This document shows positions 50,498-59,577 of a stretch of DNA of 64,000 nucleotides, in pieces (the stretch's first letter is position 1; every line of letters starts with the position of its first letter). Position numbers and translations under genes: made by a program. Location: assembly GCA_038405045.1 (NCBI GenBank), contig JBBZIV010000003.1:237480-301479 (forward strand). The letters run 5' to 3'. The notes below the pieces were generated by a model. The model made no database searches. It was not told where the DNA came from and saw nothing but the letters and a program-made list of their open reading frames with translations. Source of the stretch: Sporobacter sp038405045. GTDB taxonomy: Bacteria; Bacillota; Clostridia; Oscillospirales; Oscillospiraceae.

Positions 50498-52336
50498 CTA
50501 TTCCACCCGCACCGCATACATCCGCATCCAATAATCAACTTGCAAGAGATAGGCTAAAAGCTGCGGCGCGTTCATCAGCTGCCCGAACCACGGGATGTTC
50601 GTCTCTCTGTCAAGTGTTTGGGCAAGGGTGCGCACCGTTTCGAGCTCAATAAGCGGGCGGATAGGCGACGCCGTGTCGTCGAGCATTTTAAGCGTATGTC
50701 GCCTGAGCGTGTCAATGTAATTTGGGTTGTGCGTTTTTGGATACGGGCTCTTTTTCCGCCACAAGACATCGTCCGGCAACAGCCCTGTCATCGCCTGCCG
50801 TAAAAGTCCCTTTTCCCGCTCTTTGAAATATTTCATCGACCATGGGATGTTCCAGACGTATTCGACAATTCGGTGGTCGCAAAACGGCACGCGCAGCTCC
50901 AAGCCCGCATACATGCTCATGCGGTCTTTGCGATCGAGGAGCGTTGGCATCCACCGCGTCAGATTCAGGTAAAACAGCTCCCGCATGTGGTGCTCATCCG
51001 TGCTATCCCCCCCGAAGCGCGGCACCTCACAGCAGGCTTCCTCGTACCGCCCGGCGACATATTCTTGTGGCCGGATGCTGTCAACAAGCGCCGGTGAAAA
51101 CATTTTTACGCGTGATTCAAGATGCTGTGACCACGGGAATGTCCCGGCGTCGGCATGCCTTGTAAACCATGGATACCCGCCGAAAACCTCGTCGGCACAT
51201 TCGCCCGACAGACCGACCGTCGCGCGGTTTTTGACCCAGCGGGAAAAGAGCAGCAGGGACGAATCGATATCCGCCATACCGGGCAAATCTCGGGCTAAAA
51301 CGGCAGGGAAAAGCGCATCGGCGAGCTCCGGTGTATCAAGAAAGCAGTTTTCGTGCGTCGTTTCTAAAAAGTCTGCAACGCGCCTGACCCATGGGGCGTC
51401 ATCATTCGGCTGAAAGTCACTCGGCCGGAAATTTTTGTCGTTGTCGACATAGTCAATCGAGAAGGTTCTCAGGTGCTCGTTTCGTTCCTTTTTATAATAC
51501 GCCGCCGCGACACTGGCAATCGCACTGGAATCAAGCCCGCCGGACAGTAAAACACACAGCGGCACATCGGATACGAGCTGCCGATGGACGGTGTCGACAA
51601 CAAGCTCCCGGACTGTTCTGACCGTTTTGTCAAAATCGTCCGGATGCTCATGGCTTTGCAACGTCCAATACGGCCACGATTTTAAACCGCTCTTGTCAAA
51701 AATGAGGCAGCAGCCAGGCCGGAGTTCGGAAACGTCCTTGAAGACACCGCTGCCGGGTGTTCGCGCCGGGCCGAGAGCAAAAATTTCAGCCAGACCGCTC
51801 GCGTCGACAACCGGTTCAATTTCAGGATGTTTGAGTAACGCTTTCAGTTCTGAGGCGAATATCAGCCCTTTTCCGCGTCGGGCGTAAAAAAGGGGCTTTA
51901 CCCCAATTCTGTCCCGCGCTAGAAACAGGCACTTTTTCTGCCCGTCCCAGACGGCAAAGGCAAAAATCCCGTTAAGCCTTTCAAGGCACGCGTCGCCCCA
52001 CGCGGCATAGGCGTGCAGCAGCACCTCTGTATCTGACCAGCCTTCAAACGTATGCCCTTTTTCTTTAAGCGCTAATCGAAGCTCTTCGGTGTTGTAAAGC
52101 TCACCGTTATAAACAATGACATATGTATGGCCGCCCGCGAGAAGCGTCATCGGCTGTTTCCCGCCCACCGGGTCGACAACGGTGAGCCGCCTGTGCCCTA
52201 AAAGCGCGTGCTCTGACAGCCAGCAGCCCGCATCATCCGGGCCGCGGCGCGCCAGCGTATCCGTCATATTCTTAATAACGTCCGTTTCGTCGAGCAGTAT
52301 TCTTGAAAAATCCGTCCATCCGGCTATCCCGCACAT
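50498..52336 (-). CDS. asnB: glutamine-hydrolysing asparagine synthase
   Basis: AsnB (612 residues) makes asparagine from aspartate, ATP and glutamine. Seen: nucleophile Cys2 in MCGIAGW, GATase-II motifs DDAGCWLSEHALLGHRRL and VIVYNGELYN, PP-loop VLLSGGLDSSAIA, and GECADEVFGGYPWF. ATG 52336 is fixed by the need for Cys2 and by GGGAGG upstream. It follows the DUF6179 gene and a hairpin that may separate the two. Confidence 0.96.
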   Translation of the reverse strand: MCGIAGWTDFSRILLDETDVIKNMTDTLARRGPDDAGCWLSEHALLGHRRLTVVDPVGGKQPMTLLAGGHTYVIVYNGELYNTEELRLALKEKGHTFEGWSDTEVLLHAYAAWGDACLERLNGIFAFAVWDGQKKCLFLARDRIGVKPLFYARRGKGLIFASELKALLKHPEIEPVVDASGLAEIFALGPARTPGSGVFKDVSELRPGCCLIFDKSGLKSWPYWTLQSHEHPDDFDKTVRTVRELVVDTVHRQLVSDVPLCVLLSGGLDSSAIASVAAAYYKKERNEHLRTFSIDYVDNDKNFRPSDFQPNDDAPWVRRVADFLETTHENCFLDTPELADALFPAVLARDLPGMADIDSSLLLFSRWVKNRATVGLSGECADEVFGGYPWFTRHADAGTFPWSQHLESRVKMFSPALVDSIRPQEYVAGRYEEACCEVPRFGGDSTDEHHMRELFYLNLTRWMPTLLDRKDRMSMYAGLELRVPFCDHRIVEYVWNIPWSMKYFKEREKGLLRQAMTGLLPDDVLWRKKSPYPKTHNPNYIDTLRRHTLKMLDDTASPIRPLIELETVRTLAQTLDRETNIPWFGQLMNAPQLLAYLLQVDYWMRMYAVRVE

Positions 52337-52378
52337 AAAAAAACCTCCCAAAAAGCGGGGCCGTCATGAGAAAAACGA

Positions 52379-52396
52379 GCCGATGTGCACATCAGC
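52379..52396 (-). terminator. hairpin with T-run between DUF6179 gene and asnB
   Basis: On the minus strand GCTGATGTG/CACATCGGC (one mismatch, G:U in RNA) is followed by TCGTTTTTC. It lies 40 bp before asnB, so it either ends the DUF6179 operon or attenuates asnB. Confidence 0.6.
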
Positions 52397-52472
52397 CCGC
52401 CAGATACGTTCTGTCATTTCCCGCCTTCAGACAGCCCCTACACTGATTCCAACTCAGTATATGCCGGGGGCG

Positions 52473-53741
52473 CTACATGTGTTTGCGCCGATACTCGTCG
52501 AGAAGCCTCTCCCAGCCCGTCTCGGAACGCCAGTTGGGGGCCTGTGTCTTTCGATACACGGCGAACTGCCAGAGGTGTTCAAGCGCGTCCGCGCTCAGTG
52601 CGTCAAACAGTGTGTGGCATTCGTTTCCCCAGAAGCAGATATTCAATACCTCCGCCCAGTCCCGCAAACTGAAGAGCTTCTCACGGGCCAGCGCGATTTT
52701 TTCGGAGACATTCCGGCAATCGGCAATGGAGTCAATAAGCGCCCGCAGCATTTCATCATCCATACACACGCCGTCGATATAGGTAACGGTTGGCTTCGGT
52801 TCTCCGTTTTCCCTGTACAGCGGCGGAAAAATTATCCGGAGCTGCTCCGCCGTTTTCAGCTTTTCGACGCGCGGCCATAGCCCCTCGGCCGATTGGGATA
52901 AATACAGCAGCACCGCATCATCTCCGATGGCCAGCTCCACGCAGAGCGCTGCGGCGGCGGCTCGTAGTTTTTCGGGCGCCTCGCTGCCTTTCCACGCATG
53001 AAAAAGCGCAAAAATGGTGCCCCTGTCCCGCTCTGCGATGTCCAGCGCACGGACGTCACCTTTTATGAGCGTACCGGCGAGGGCGCTTGACGACACCGCT
53101 TCGTATATGTTCAGAAGATCCGCTTTGTAAAACGGGGAAATGCTTTTGAGCAGTGCTGTCACCGTCCTCGCGTCAAAGCGTCCCACAAAGTCATTTTCAA
53201 TCAGGAGTCGGCGGAGGTATTCATTGATATAATCAATCCCGCCGAGCGCCTCGTCGGCAGGGTGCGCCAGCGGGTAATCGATCATACAGGGGATTTCATG
53301 GGCAAAATGGTGGTAATGATACCGCTTGAAGAAGACGCCAAGTTCCCGGAGCGAATCATGAAGCGCCATGTTCTCAATCGCAGGCACCGTCATCAGTGCA
53401 TGCTGCAAAAGTGTTTTGCCATGTGCGACCTTTTCTTCAATATCCGCGAGCCCTGCTTTAAAAAGCGCATCGAAATCACCGCCGACAAGCTGCTGTTTCA
53501 AACCCCCCGGCCCGGTATTCGGGTCAATCCCATGTCGGAGGACGTAACAAACGCCCTTTAAAAGCTCTTGCGCCGTCTCAGCCCGAACAGTCGCGCTACC
53601 GCCCATCGTATAACTCACGGCGCGCTGCGCGAGCGTGTCCCAAAGCTTCTTCTGTACGGCAAGGCGCTCGGCCGGTGTGAGCTGACTTATCATGCCGATA
53701 TTTGTTAAAACGGCAAGAGGGTTTTCCTCGCTCGCTTCCAT
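52473..53741 (-). CDS. DUF6179-type protein of unknown function
   Basis: This 422-residue cytoplasmic protein is rich in alpha helices, with no membrane or signal sequence. Its LTNIGMISQLTPAERLAVQK start, MGGSATVRAETAQELLKGVCY and FLRYHYHHFAHEIPCMIDYPL-like segments match, from memory, proteins called DUF6179 that accompany DUF6323 proteins in Clostridia. GGAGG precedes the ATG; the gene follows the DUF6323 gene by 44 bp. Function unknown. Confidence 0.7.
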   Translation of the reverse strand: MEASEENPLAVLTNIGMISQLTPAERLAVQKKLWDTLAQRAVSYTMGGSATVRAETAQELLKGVCYVLRHGIDPNTGPGGLKQQLVGGDFDALFKAGLADIEEKVAHGKTLLQHALMTVPAIENMALHDSLRELGVFFKRYHYHHFAHEIPCMIDYPLAHPADEALGGIDYINEYLRRLLIENDFVGRFDARTVTALLKSISPFYKADLLNIYEAVSSSALAGTLIKGDVRALDIAERDRGTIFALFHAWKGSEAPEKLRAAAAALCVELAIGDDAVLLYLSQSAEGLWPRVEKLKTAEQLRIIFPPLYRENGEPKPTVTYIDGVCMDDEMLRALIDSIADCRNVSEKIALAREKLFSLRDWAEVLNICFWGNECHTLFDALSADALEHLWQFAVYRKTQAPNWRSETGWERLLDEYRRKHM

Positions 53742-53785
53742 ACATCCTCCAATTACACGAGTGTGTTTAGTTTGCCTGTTTTCTT

Positions 53786-54247
53786 TCAGAACAGGCGGCC
53801 GTCACCTTCTGCTTCATAGCCATATCGTGTGTTGCGGCACAAATCCTCCAGGGTCGTGCCGCTCAGGTAGTCGAGCGACCCCTGACAAATCGTGTCAAAG
53901 TGGCGGTGCATGATGGCAATGAGCTCATCGTCCGGGATGCGGTCTGCCGATTCATTTTTGAAATAATAGAACGAATCCAAAAGCTCCAGAATCGTCTCGA
54001 CATAGTTTTCCTGATCGATATACGGCGAGTCGCAGAATTCCTCCAGCAGCATCTTCATGTTGCCATGACTGAATGCGACGCGTCCCGTCGCCTCCAACGC
54101 CTCAAAATGCTTATCCACTATAGTGGCTATTTGTTTTTCAGAGAGTGACAGACCGTATTGTCCTGTCACGGCGTTTAACGCGCGCAGCTCCTCGGCGGTA
54201 TTTTGTCTGCTCGTCTCTTGAAGAGACTGTTCAAAGGCATTTTCCAT
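53786..54247 (-). CDS. DUF6323-type protein of unknown function
   Basis: This 153-residue protein is all-helical and acidic; its YGLSLSEKQIATIVDKHFEAL and FCDSPYIDQENYVETILELL segments, from memory, match DUF6323. ATG 54247 is chosen for GGTGAG 6 nt upstream; GTG 54256 is the alternative. It starts an operon with the DUF6179 gene under its own promoter, divergent from the manganese-riboswitch-controlled ATPase. No function known. Confidence 0.7.
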   Translation of the reverse strand: MENAFEQSLQETSRQNTAEELRALNAVTGQYGLSLSEKQIATIVDKHFEALEATGRVAFSHGNMKMLLEEFCDSPYIDQENYVETILELLDSFYYFKNESADRIPDDELIAIMHRHFDTICQGSLDYLSGTTLEDLCRNTRYGYEAEGDGRLF

Positions 54248-54265
54248 CGATCTCACCCCACCCTG

Positions 54266-54294
54266 ACTATAGCCACGGTTTCTAAGAAGAACAA
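54266..54294 (-). promoter_or_regulatory. promoter for the DUF6323-DUF6179 operon
   Basis: Minus strand: TTGTTC (54294-54289), 17-bp spacer, TATAGT (54271-54266), about 20 bp before the start codon. Confidence 0.55.
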
Positions 54295-54349
54295 GACTTG
54301 AATTATTTTCAATTTTGTGGTAATATACAAGCAGAAAATCACTATAATA

Positions 54350-54378
54350 TTGACTTTATTTCCCGCGCATGCTACAAT
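54350..54378 (+). promoter_or_regulatory. sigma-A promoter for the riboswitch and P-type ATPase
   Basis: TTGACT (54350-54355) and TACAAT (54373-54378) with a 17-bp spacer; predicted start about 54385, immediately before the riboswitch. Confidence 0.75.
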
Positions 54379-54387
54379 TCAGTCACA

Positions 54388-54486
54388 TAATGGCCCAATG
54401 GGGGAGTAGTCGGCGCGAAAACGCGCTTCAAGTCAACAGACGCGGCGGCATTTGTGCCGTCTGGCTTGAATGAAATGATGAGACTC
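54388..54486 (+). promoter_or_regulatory. yybP-ykoY family manganese riboswitch
   Basis: The leader contains GGGGGAGTAG (54400-54409), a GC-rich hairpin, AAGTCAACA and a second hairpin GACGGC..GCCGTC-like arm, then TGGCTTGAATGAAATGATGAGAC (the conserved 3' loop, given here by key bases: GGCTTGA and ATGAGAC at 54465-54484). This pattern fits the Mn2+-sensing yybP-ykoY class, which is established upstream of P-type cation ATPases such as L. lactis YoaB. An intrinsic terminator directly follows, so Mn2+ binding probably prevents termination. Confidence 0.8.
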
Positions 54487-54518
54487 ATGGATAGGATAAC
54501 CCTGTCCATGAGTTTTTT
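54483..54518 (+). terminator. riboswitch expression-platform terminator
   Basis: ACTCATGGATAGG pairs with CCTGTCCATGAGT as 13 continuous pairs (one G:U) over a 5-nt loop, followed by TTTTTT and AATATTTTT. Its 5' arm overlaps the riboswitch 3' end (GAGACTCATGG), which is what a mutually exclusive switch requires. Confidence 0.85.
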
Positions 54519-54560
54519 AATATTTTTAAGGAAATTATATAGAAATCTAGGAGGATTGCC

Positions 54561-57191
54561 TTGAAATTTTACTGTGAAGCAATTGAAACCGTCCTGACGG
54601 AGACGAAGAGCTCGCCCGCGGGCGTGACGGCTTCCGATGCCGAAAAAAGGCTTCTCGAGTCTGGGAAAAACAAGCTTAAAGAAGGCGAAAAGGTCTCTCT
54701 CGTCAAGCGTTTTTTGATGCAGCTTGCCGACCCAATGATCATCATCCTGCTTGTCGCCGCCGTTGTCTCCGCTGTCACATCGGTACTGCAGGGCGAAAGC
54801 ATCGCCGATGTCTTTATCATATTGTTCGTCGTTATTGTCAATTCCGTTCTCGGTGTTTTTCAGGAAAATAAGGCCGAAAAGGCTATCGAGGCCCTTCAGC
54901 AAATGGCGGCCGCCACGAGTAAAGTCCTCCGGGACGGTAAAATCACCATCGTCAAAAGCGAGGACATCGTTGTTGGTGACGTTGTTTTGCTGGAAGCAGG
55001 TGACGCCGTACCGGCGGACGGGCGCATTCTGGAGAGTGCCAGCCTGAAAATCGAAGAGGCTGCGCTAACGGGCGAAAGCGTTCCGGTTGACAAATTCACC
55101 GACGCGATTTCACTTGGCAGTCAAACCGATATTCCGCTTGGCGACCGGAAAAACATGGTTTACATGGGCTCTACCGTTGTTTATGGCCGCGGCTCGGCTG
55201 TCATCACCGCCACGGCCATGGATACGGAAATGGGCAAAATTGCCGATGCGCTCACACAGGCAAAGGAAAGCCGCACGCCGCTGCAAATTCAGCTGTCCCA
55301 GCTGAGCAAAATCCTGACATACCTTGTTCTCGGCATCTGCGCCGTGATCTTCGCCGTCGGGCTGCTGCGAGACGGCACCGCCCAGCTTCTGCCGACCTTC
55401 ATGGTTGCTGTTTCACTGGCTGTCGCCGCCATCCCGGAAGGCCTTGTGGCTGTCGTAACGATCGTTTTGTCAATCGGCGTCACACGCATGAGCCACCGCA
55501 ACGCCATCATCCGCCGTCTGACCGCCGTTGAAACGCTGGGCTGCGCTCAGATTATCTGTTCTGACAAAACCGGAACACTCACACAGAACAAAATGACGGT
55601 CGTCGACGCCTTTACAAGCGACGTTGCGCTCCTTGCCTCAGCGATGGCGCTGTGCAGCGACGCCGAACTGACGGAGGAGGGCGGCGTCACCGGCGAGCCG
55701 ACGGAAGCCGCCCTTGTCGTCTGGGCAAATAAAATGGGCTTAAGCAAAGACCAACTCCGGATAGATACGCCAAGGATTGGTGAAGCGCCGTTTGATTCCG
55801 TACGAAAAATGATGAGCACCGTCCATCTCCATTCGGACGGGAGCGTCGTTCAGTTTACAAAAGGCGCGCCGGACGAGCTTTTGAAAAACTGTTCGCATAT
55901 CCTGAAAGATGGCGAAATGCATGTGCTGAATGAACAGGCCAAGGCGGATATCCTCCTGGCCAATAAAAATATGGCCGACCGCGCGTTGCGCGTGCTTGCC
56001 GCCGCGAAAAAAACGTATCAAACCGAACCGGCGCGCTTTGAAGCGGATGATCTGGAGCACGACTTGTGCTTCATCGGGCTCGTCGGCATGATTGACCCCG
56101 TACGTCCGGAGGTCAAGGCCGCGATCGATAAATGCCGCAGCGCCGGTATCCGCCCCATCATGATCACCGGCGACCATATCGACACAGCCGTCGCCATCGC
56201 CACCGAGCTGGGAATTTTGAAAGAGGAGACGACCGCTATTACCGGCAGCGCGCTGGGTGATATGAGCGACGAGGTGTTTGCGCGCCAGTTCCAAAGTATT
56301 GCCGTCTACGCCCGTGTCCAGCCCGAGCATAAAGTCCGTATAGTCAACGCCTGGCGCGGCGCAGGCTTCGTCACTGCCATGACCGGTGACGGTGTTAACG
56401 ACGCGCCCAGCATCAAATCCGCCGATATTGGCGTGGGTATGGGCATTACCGGTACCGACGTAACGAAAAACGTGGCGGACATGGTGCTGGCCGACGATAA
56501 CTTTGCCACCATCGTCAGCGCCGTTGAAGAAGGCCGCCGGATTTATGACAATATCCGAAAAGTCATTCAATTCCTTCTCAGCTCGAATATGAGCGAGGTT
56601 ATTAGCATATTTGTTGCAACGCTGCTAGGCTTTGCAATCCTCAAGCCGGTCCATCTTCTCTGGATTAATCTTGTGACCGACAGTATCCCGGCAATGGCGC
56701 TCGGTTTAGAAAAGGCGGAGCCAAATCTCATGTCTCGTTCTGCCCGCTCACCAAGAGACGGTGTATTTGCCGGCGGTATGGGCTTTGATATCGCCTATCA
56801 GGGTATCGTTGTCGCGCTCTTAACGCTTGCCGCCTATTTCATCGGTCATTTCTTAGAAGCGGGCCGGTGGGAAATTGCAAACAGCGCCGACGGTACGACA
56901 ATGGCTTTTCTGACAATGAGCATGGCTGAGATTTTCCACAGCTTTAATATGCGCTCCCGCCGCGAAAGCATCTTTACATTGGGAACGAACAATAAAATTC
57001 TCAACTGGGCCGGTATCGCAAGCCTAGCGCTGACGTCCCTTGTTATTTATGTGCCGTTTTTGGCAACGGCCTTTGAGTTTGAGCACATCAGCCTCAACGA
57101 ATACGTCACGGCCCTCATTTTAGCCGCTTTGATCATCCCGATTGTTGAACTCGTTAAGCTGATTCAGAGAAAATCCAAAAAAACAGCATAA
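54561..57191 (+). CDS. P-type cation-transporting ATPase (calcium/manganese, PMR1/YoaB type)
   Basis: An 876-residue P2-type ATPase, with ten membrane segments, exporting Ca2+ or Mn2+. Seen: N-terminal cation_ATPase_N domain, TGESVPVDK, phosphorylation site D335-KTGTLTQN, KGAPDELL, MITGDH, TGDGVNDAP and the M4 PEGL region in AAIPEGLVAVVTIVL. TTG start with AGGAGG 6 nt upstream. The leader riboswitch indicates that expression rises with Mn2+, so Mn2+ efflux is the likeliest duty here. Confidence 0.92.
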   Translation: MKFYCEAIETVLTETKSSPAGVTASDAEKRLLESGKNKLKEGEKVSLVKRFLMQLADPMIIILLVAAVVSAVTSVLQGESIADVFIILFVVIVNSVLGVFQENKAEKAIEALQQMAAATSKVLRDGKITIVKSEDIVVGDVVLLEAGDAVPADGRILESASLKIEEAALTGESVPVDKFTDAISLGSQTDIPLGDRKNMVYMGSTVVYGRGSAVITATAMDTEMGKIADALTQAKESRTPLQIQLSQLSKILTYLVLGICAVIFAVGLLRDGTAQLLPTFMVAVSLAVAAIPEGLVAVVTIVLSIGVTRMSHRNAIIRRLTAVETLGCAQIICSDKTGTLTQNKMTVVDAFTSDVALLASAMALCSDAELTEEGGVTGEPTEAALVVWANKMGLSKDQLRIDTPRIGEAPFDSVRKMMSTVHLHSDGSVVQFTKGAPDELLKNCSHILKDGEMHVLNEQAKADILLANKNMADRALRVLAAAKKTYQTEPARFEADDLEHDLCFIGLVGMIDPVRPEVKAAIDKCRSAGIRPIMITGDHIDTAVAIATELGILKEETTAITGSALGDMSDEVFARQFQSIAVYARVQPEHKVRIVNAWRGAGFVTAMTGDGVNDAPSIKSADIGVGMGITGTDVTKNVADMVLADDNFATIVSAVEEGRRIYDNIRKVIQFLLSSNMSEVISIFVATLLGFAILKPVHLLWINLVTDSIPAMALGLEKAEPNLMSRSARSPRDGVFAGGMGFDIAYQGIVVALLTLAAYFIGHFLEAGRWEIANSADGTTMAFLTMSMAEIFHSFNMRSRRESIFTLGTNNKILNWAGIASLALTSLVIYVPFLATAFEFEHISLNEYVTALILAALIIPIVELVKLIQRKSKKTA

Positions 57192-57231
57192 AAAGAACGC
57201 GGCAAGCGTGTGCGCGCTTGCCGCGTTCTTT
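57192..57231. terminator. bidirectional terminator after the ATPase
   Basis: AAAGAACGCGGCAAGCG pairs perfectly (17 bp) with CGCTTGCCGCGTTCTTT over a 6-nt loop; A/T-tracts on both sides serve the convergent DUF4153 gene as well. Confidence 0.92.
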
Positions 57232-57266
57232 AACAGTCTGCGAAGCCGGCTAGATCCGGCTTCGTT

Positions 57267-59057
57267 TTATTTGATGTTGATACACACGAGCATCTGCGCG
57301 TAAAAGTCATTGGCCGCCTGCCCGCGGGTAAAACCGGCGTTCTGGATGACGATCTTCAGCGCAGCTTCGTCGTTTTCAGTCGTAAAGGTCGCCTCGTCAA
57401 GCGAGAGGTTGTTGTCATAACGCGTGAGCTTATCAAACCGGGCGCGGATTGTCGATGCATCGAAGACAAGAAGCGTTTTCCCATTGGAATCCAATATCCT
57501 TATTTGCATCTCTTTGCCGTTTGTCGCCGTTTCCATGCGATACGTTATGCCGTTAACTTCAAATGCGGCGGCATTTGCTGCTCCTGTTTTTTCCGTCAAG
57601 GCGGGTGCGGACATCACGCTTTGGGTGACGACGTCGTATCCCGCAACAGTAATCATGTCGGAGAAATCGTACGAGACGCTGATATATTGCTCTGTCGGCC
57701 TGTCGATTTCATAGAAATGAAACCCAAAGACATTATAAAAGGCCGCATCGTCGTATGGGTTGAATCCGGCGGGCAGATATCTCACGGCTGTAATTTCGTT
57801 TGTTGAGGCGAGATATTGCAGCGCCGTCGTCAATCGCGCCTTGTCCTCCTCCGGTATATTGCCGTTGGGCTGTATTTTTCCATTTGTCAGCATGCCGTTT
57901 TTCTCCAGCACCGCCGTCATCACTTGTATTTGGCTGTTGCGGCTAACGGAAAACGCGTCAATCGGGGGGACCATTGAAATAGTAGCCAGCACCAGAAAAC
58001 ACGCCGCTATCGCGCCGCTTTTCCAAACAGGCCAGCCACTCAGAACGATTCCTGAGAAGACAGAAAACACCCCGAACAGGATGACGAAATATCGCGAAAA
58101 GGTCATGCCCGCGTCGGCCGCCTGAAGAACGGAGGCAATCGTCTGAAAAAGCGCAATCAGGACGAGGATTTTTGGGAAAATCATTTTAAACAGCACGGCG
58201 AACTTGTTTTCTAGCCTGCCAACAAGAAGCGTGAGGATCAGCACTGTGATCGAATAGGATATTAGCAGCGGTTCTAAAAGGTCATTCGTCCAGAACTTGC
58301 CGCCAATATTCATAAAAATATAGATGACGAGAATGAGGGTAAAAACAGCCGCCAGCGGTATGACGATATAGGAGAGCAAAACCTCCAGAAACCTTGGGCA
58401 GCTCGTCCGCTTTTCAACGAGCGCTTGCCGCGCCGTATCATGATCCTCCGTCGTACCGCCCCGTCCGGGATAAATGGGCACAAGTGATAAAAAGAGCATT
58501 GGCAAAAACACGATAAATACGAAATCAGCCGTATAGGGATAAGCGTTCTCGTTTACCGGCAGGATCAAAAGGTCAACCGCCGCGATGATCGCCGCACACC
58601 CCAGAAAAAGCACGCCCGAGAAAAACAGGGCCTGCGCCAAAGCTTTGAAGGCCGCCATAAAGCTGTCGTTAAACCCGATACGGCTGCCGACGACGCCGAG
58701 CCAAACATAAGCAATCAGCAGCGTGACAATTGAAACAACGGCACGCACTGCCGTTTCAGCTGTGTCAGTCGGCAGCCGGAAGATGGACAGGTAAAACAGC
58801 GCCGTTACTAAAAGTCCAGCGGCAAAAAGCGTCGTGCGCCATATGGCACCGATAAAAAATCGCTCGTAGGCCGATTGAGCCGCGGCAAGTGCTGCCGCGC
58901 CGACGGCGCATGTCAGTGTCATTTTGACGAGGTCCCGGCCGTCGTGGATCATCAAGCCCGTCATGACGGCTGCGGCAATGAGAAATATAACCGTGACGGG
59001 ATATCGCCCTACCGAGTCGGTTAGGCCGCTCAAGCGCCGCTTGATTGCAGAAATCAT
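57267..59057 (-). CDS. DUF4153 membrane protein
   Basis: This 596-residue protein has about 11-12 membrane segments in its N-terminal two thirds (PVTVIFLIAAAVMTGLMI, then many to about residue 380) and a soluble C-terminal domain of about 200 residues with beta-rich sequence. The DUF4153 family is common in Firmicutes; its function is unknown. AGGAGG precedes the ATG. It is divergent from the GntR-ABC operon, sharing a 150-bp intergenic region that holds its promoter and the GntR operator. Confidence 0.85.
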   Translation of the reverse strand: MISAIKRRLSGLTDSVGRYPVTVIFLIAAAVMTGLMIHDGRDLVKMTLTCAVGAAALAAAQSAYERFFIGAIWRTTLFAAGLLVTALFYLSIFRLPTDTAETAVRAVVSIVTLLIAYVWLGVVGSRIGFNDSFMAAFKALAQALFFSGVLFLGCAAIIAAVDLLILPVNENAYPYTADFVFIVFLPMLFLSLVPIYPGRGGTTEDHDTARQALVEKRTSCPRFLEVLLSYIVIPLAAVFTLILVIYIFMNIGGKFWTNDLLEPLLISYSITVLILTLLVGRLENKFAVLFKMIFPKILVLIALFQTIASVLQAADAGMTFSRYFVILFGVFSVFSGIVLSGWPVWKSGAIAACFLVLATISMVPPIDAFSVSRNSQIQVMTAVLEKNGMLTNGKIQPNGNIPEEDKARLTTALQYLASTNEITAVRYLPAGFNPYDDAAFYNVFGFHFYEIDRPTEQYISVSYDFSDMITVAGYDVVTQSVMSAPALTEKTGAANAAAFEVNGITYRMETATNGKEMQIRILDSNGKTLLVFDASTIRARFDKLTRYDNNLSLDEATFTTENDEAALKIVIQNAGFTRGQAANDFYAQMLVCINIK

Positions 59058-59141
59058 GGTGCACCCCTCCTTTGTTATGATGCCCTGATATTACCATGAT
59101 TGTCCGGCGATTTACAGTTTTTTAAAAAATATTTTTTCCTC

Positions 59142-59169
59142 TTGACAAGTACGCCGAATGGTGTATTAT
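59142..59169 (+). promoter_or_regulatory. promoter of the GntR-ABC operon
   Basis: Perfect TTGACA (59142-59147), 16-bp spacer, TATTAT (59164-59169). The -10 lies inside the operator palindrome. Confidence 0.7.
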
Positions 59170-59197
59170 TGTATTAGTCGACTAACACAATAATACA
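59162..59197. promoter_or_regulatory. GntR(YtrA)-type operator palindrome
   Basis: Two 18-bp arms, 59162-59179 and 59180-59197, are complementary at 17 of 18 positions, centred on GTCGAC. It overlaps the -10 and transcription start of the GntR gene, the position expected for autorepression. Confidence 0.8.
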
Positions 59198-59209
59198 GGC
59201 GGTGATTCA

Positions 59210-59572
59210 ATGAACTGGCATTTTGAAAGTGATCGGCCAATCTATTTGCAGCTTAAAGAGCAAATCCTGCTGCAGATTGTATCCGGCTCGTATCCGGCGG
59301 GGTCTCGCCTTCCGCCCGTACGAGATATGGCGGCCGAGGCTTCGGTTAACCCAAACACGCTGCAGAAAGCCCTGTCGGAGCTTGAGCGGGACGGTATCGT
59401 CTACGCGCAGCGAACAAGCGGCAGATTTGTAACGGAGGATGAAAAGATGATAGCACAGGCGAAAGAGGCTCTGGCAAACGAGCAGCTTGAGCTTTTCCTT
59501 AAAAAAATGGCGGCGCTCGGCTATACGAGAGCGGAAACGCTCGCGCTTATTGACAAAAAGGCAAAGGAGTGA
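59210..59572 (+). CDS. GntR-family (YtrA) transcriptional regulator
   Basis: A 120-residue short GntR protein: N-terminal winged helix (about 8-75) with QLKEQILLQIVSGSYPAGSR and VNPNTLQKALSELERDGIV, and a short C-terminal helix region instead of an effector domain, typical of YtrA regulators that repress an adjacent ABC transporter, often induced by cell-wall antibiotics. The 5' promoter overlaps its own operator. Followed by ATPase and membrane genes. Confidence 0.93.
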   Translation: MNWHFESDRPIYLQLKEQILLQIVSGSYPAGSRLPPVRDMAAEASVNPNTLQKALSELERDGIVYAQRTSGRFVTEDEKMIAQAKEALANEQLELFLKKMAALGYTRAETLALIDKKAKE

Positions 59573-59577
59573 AAAAA

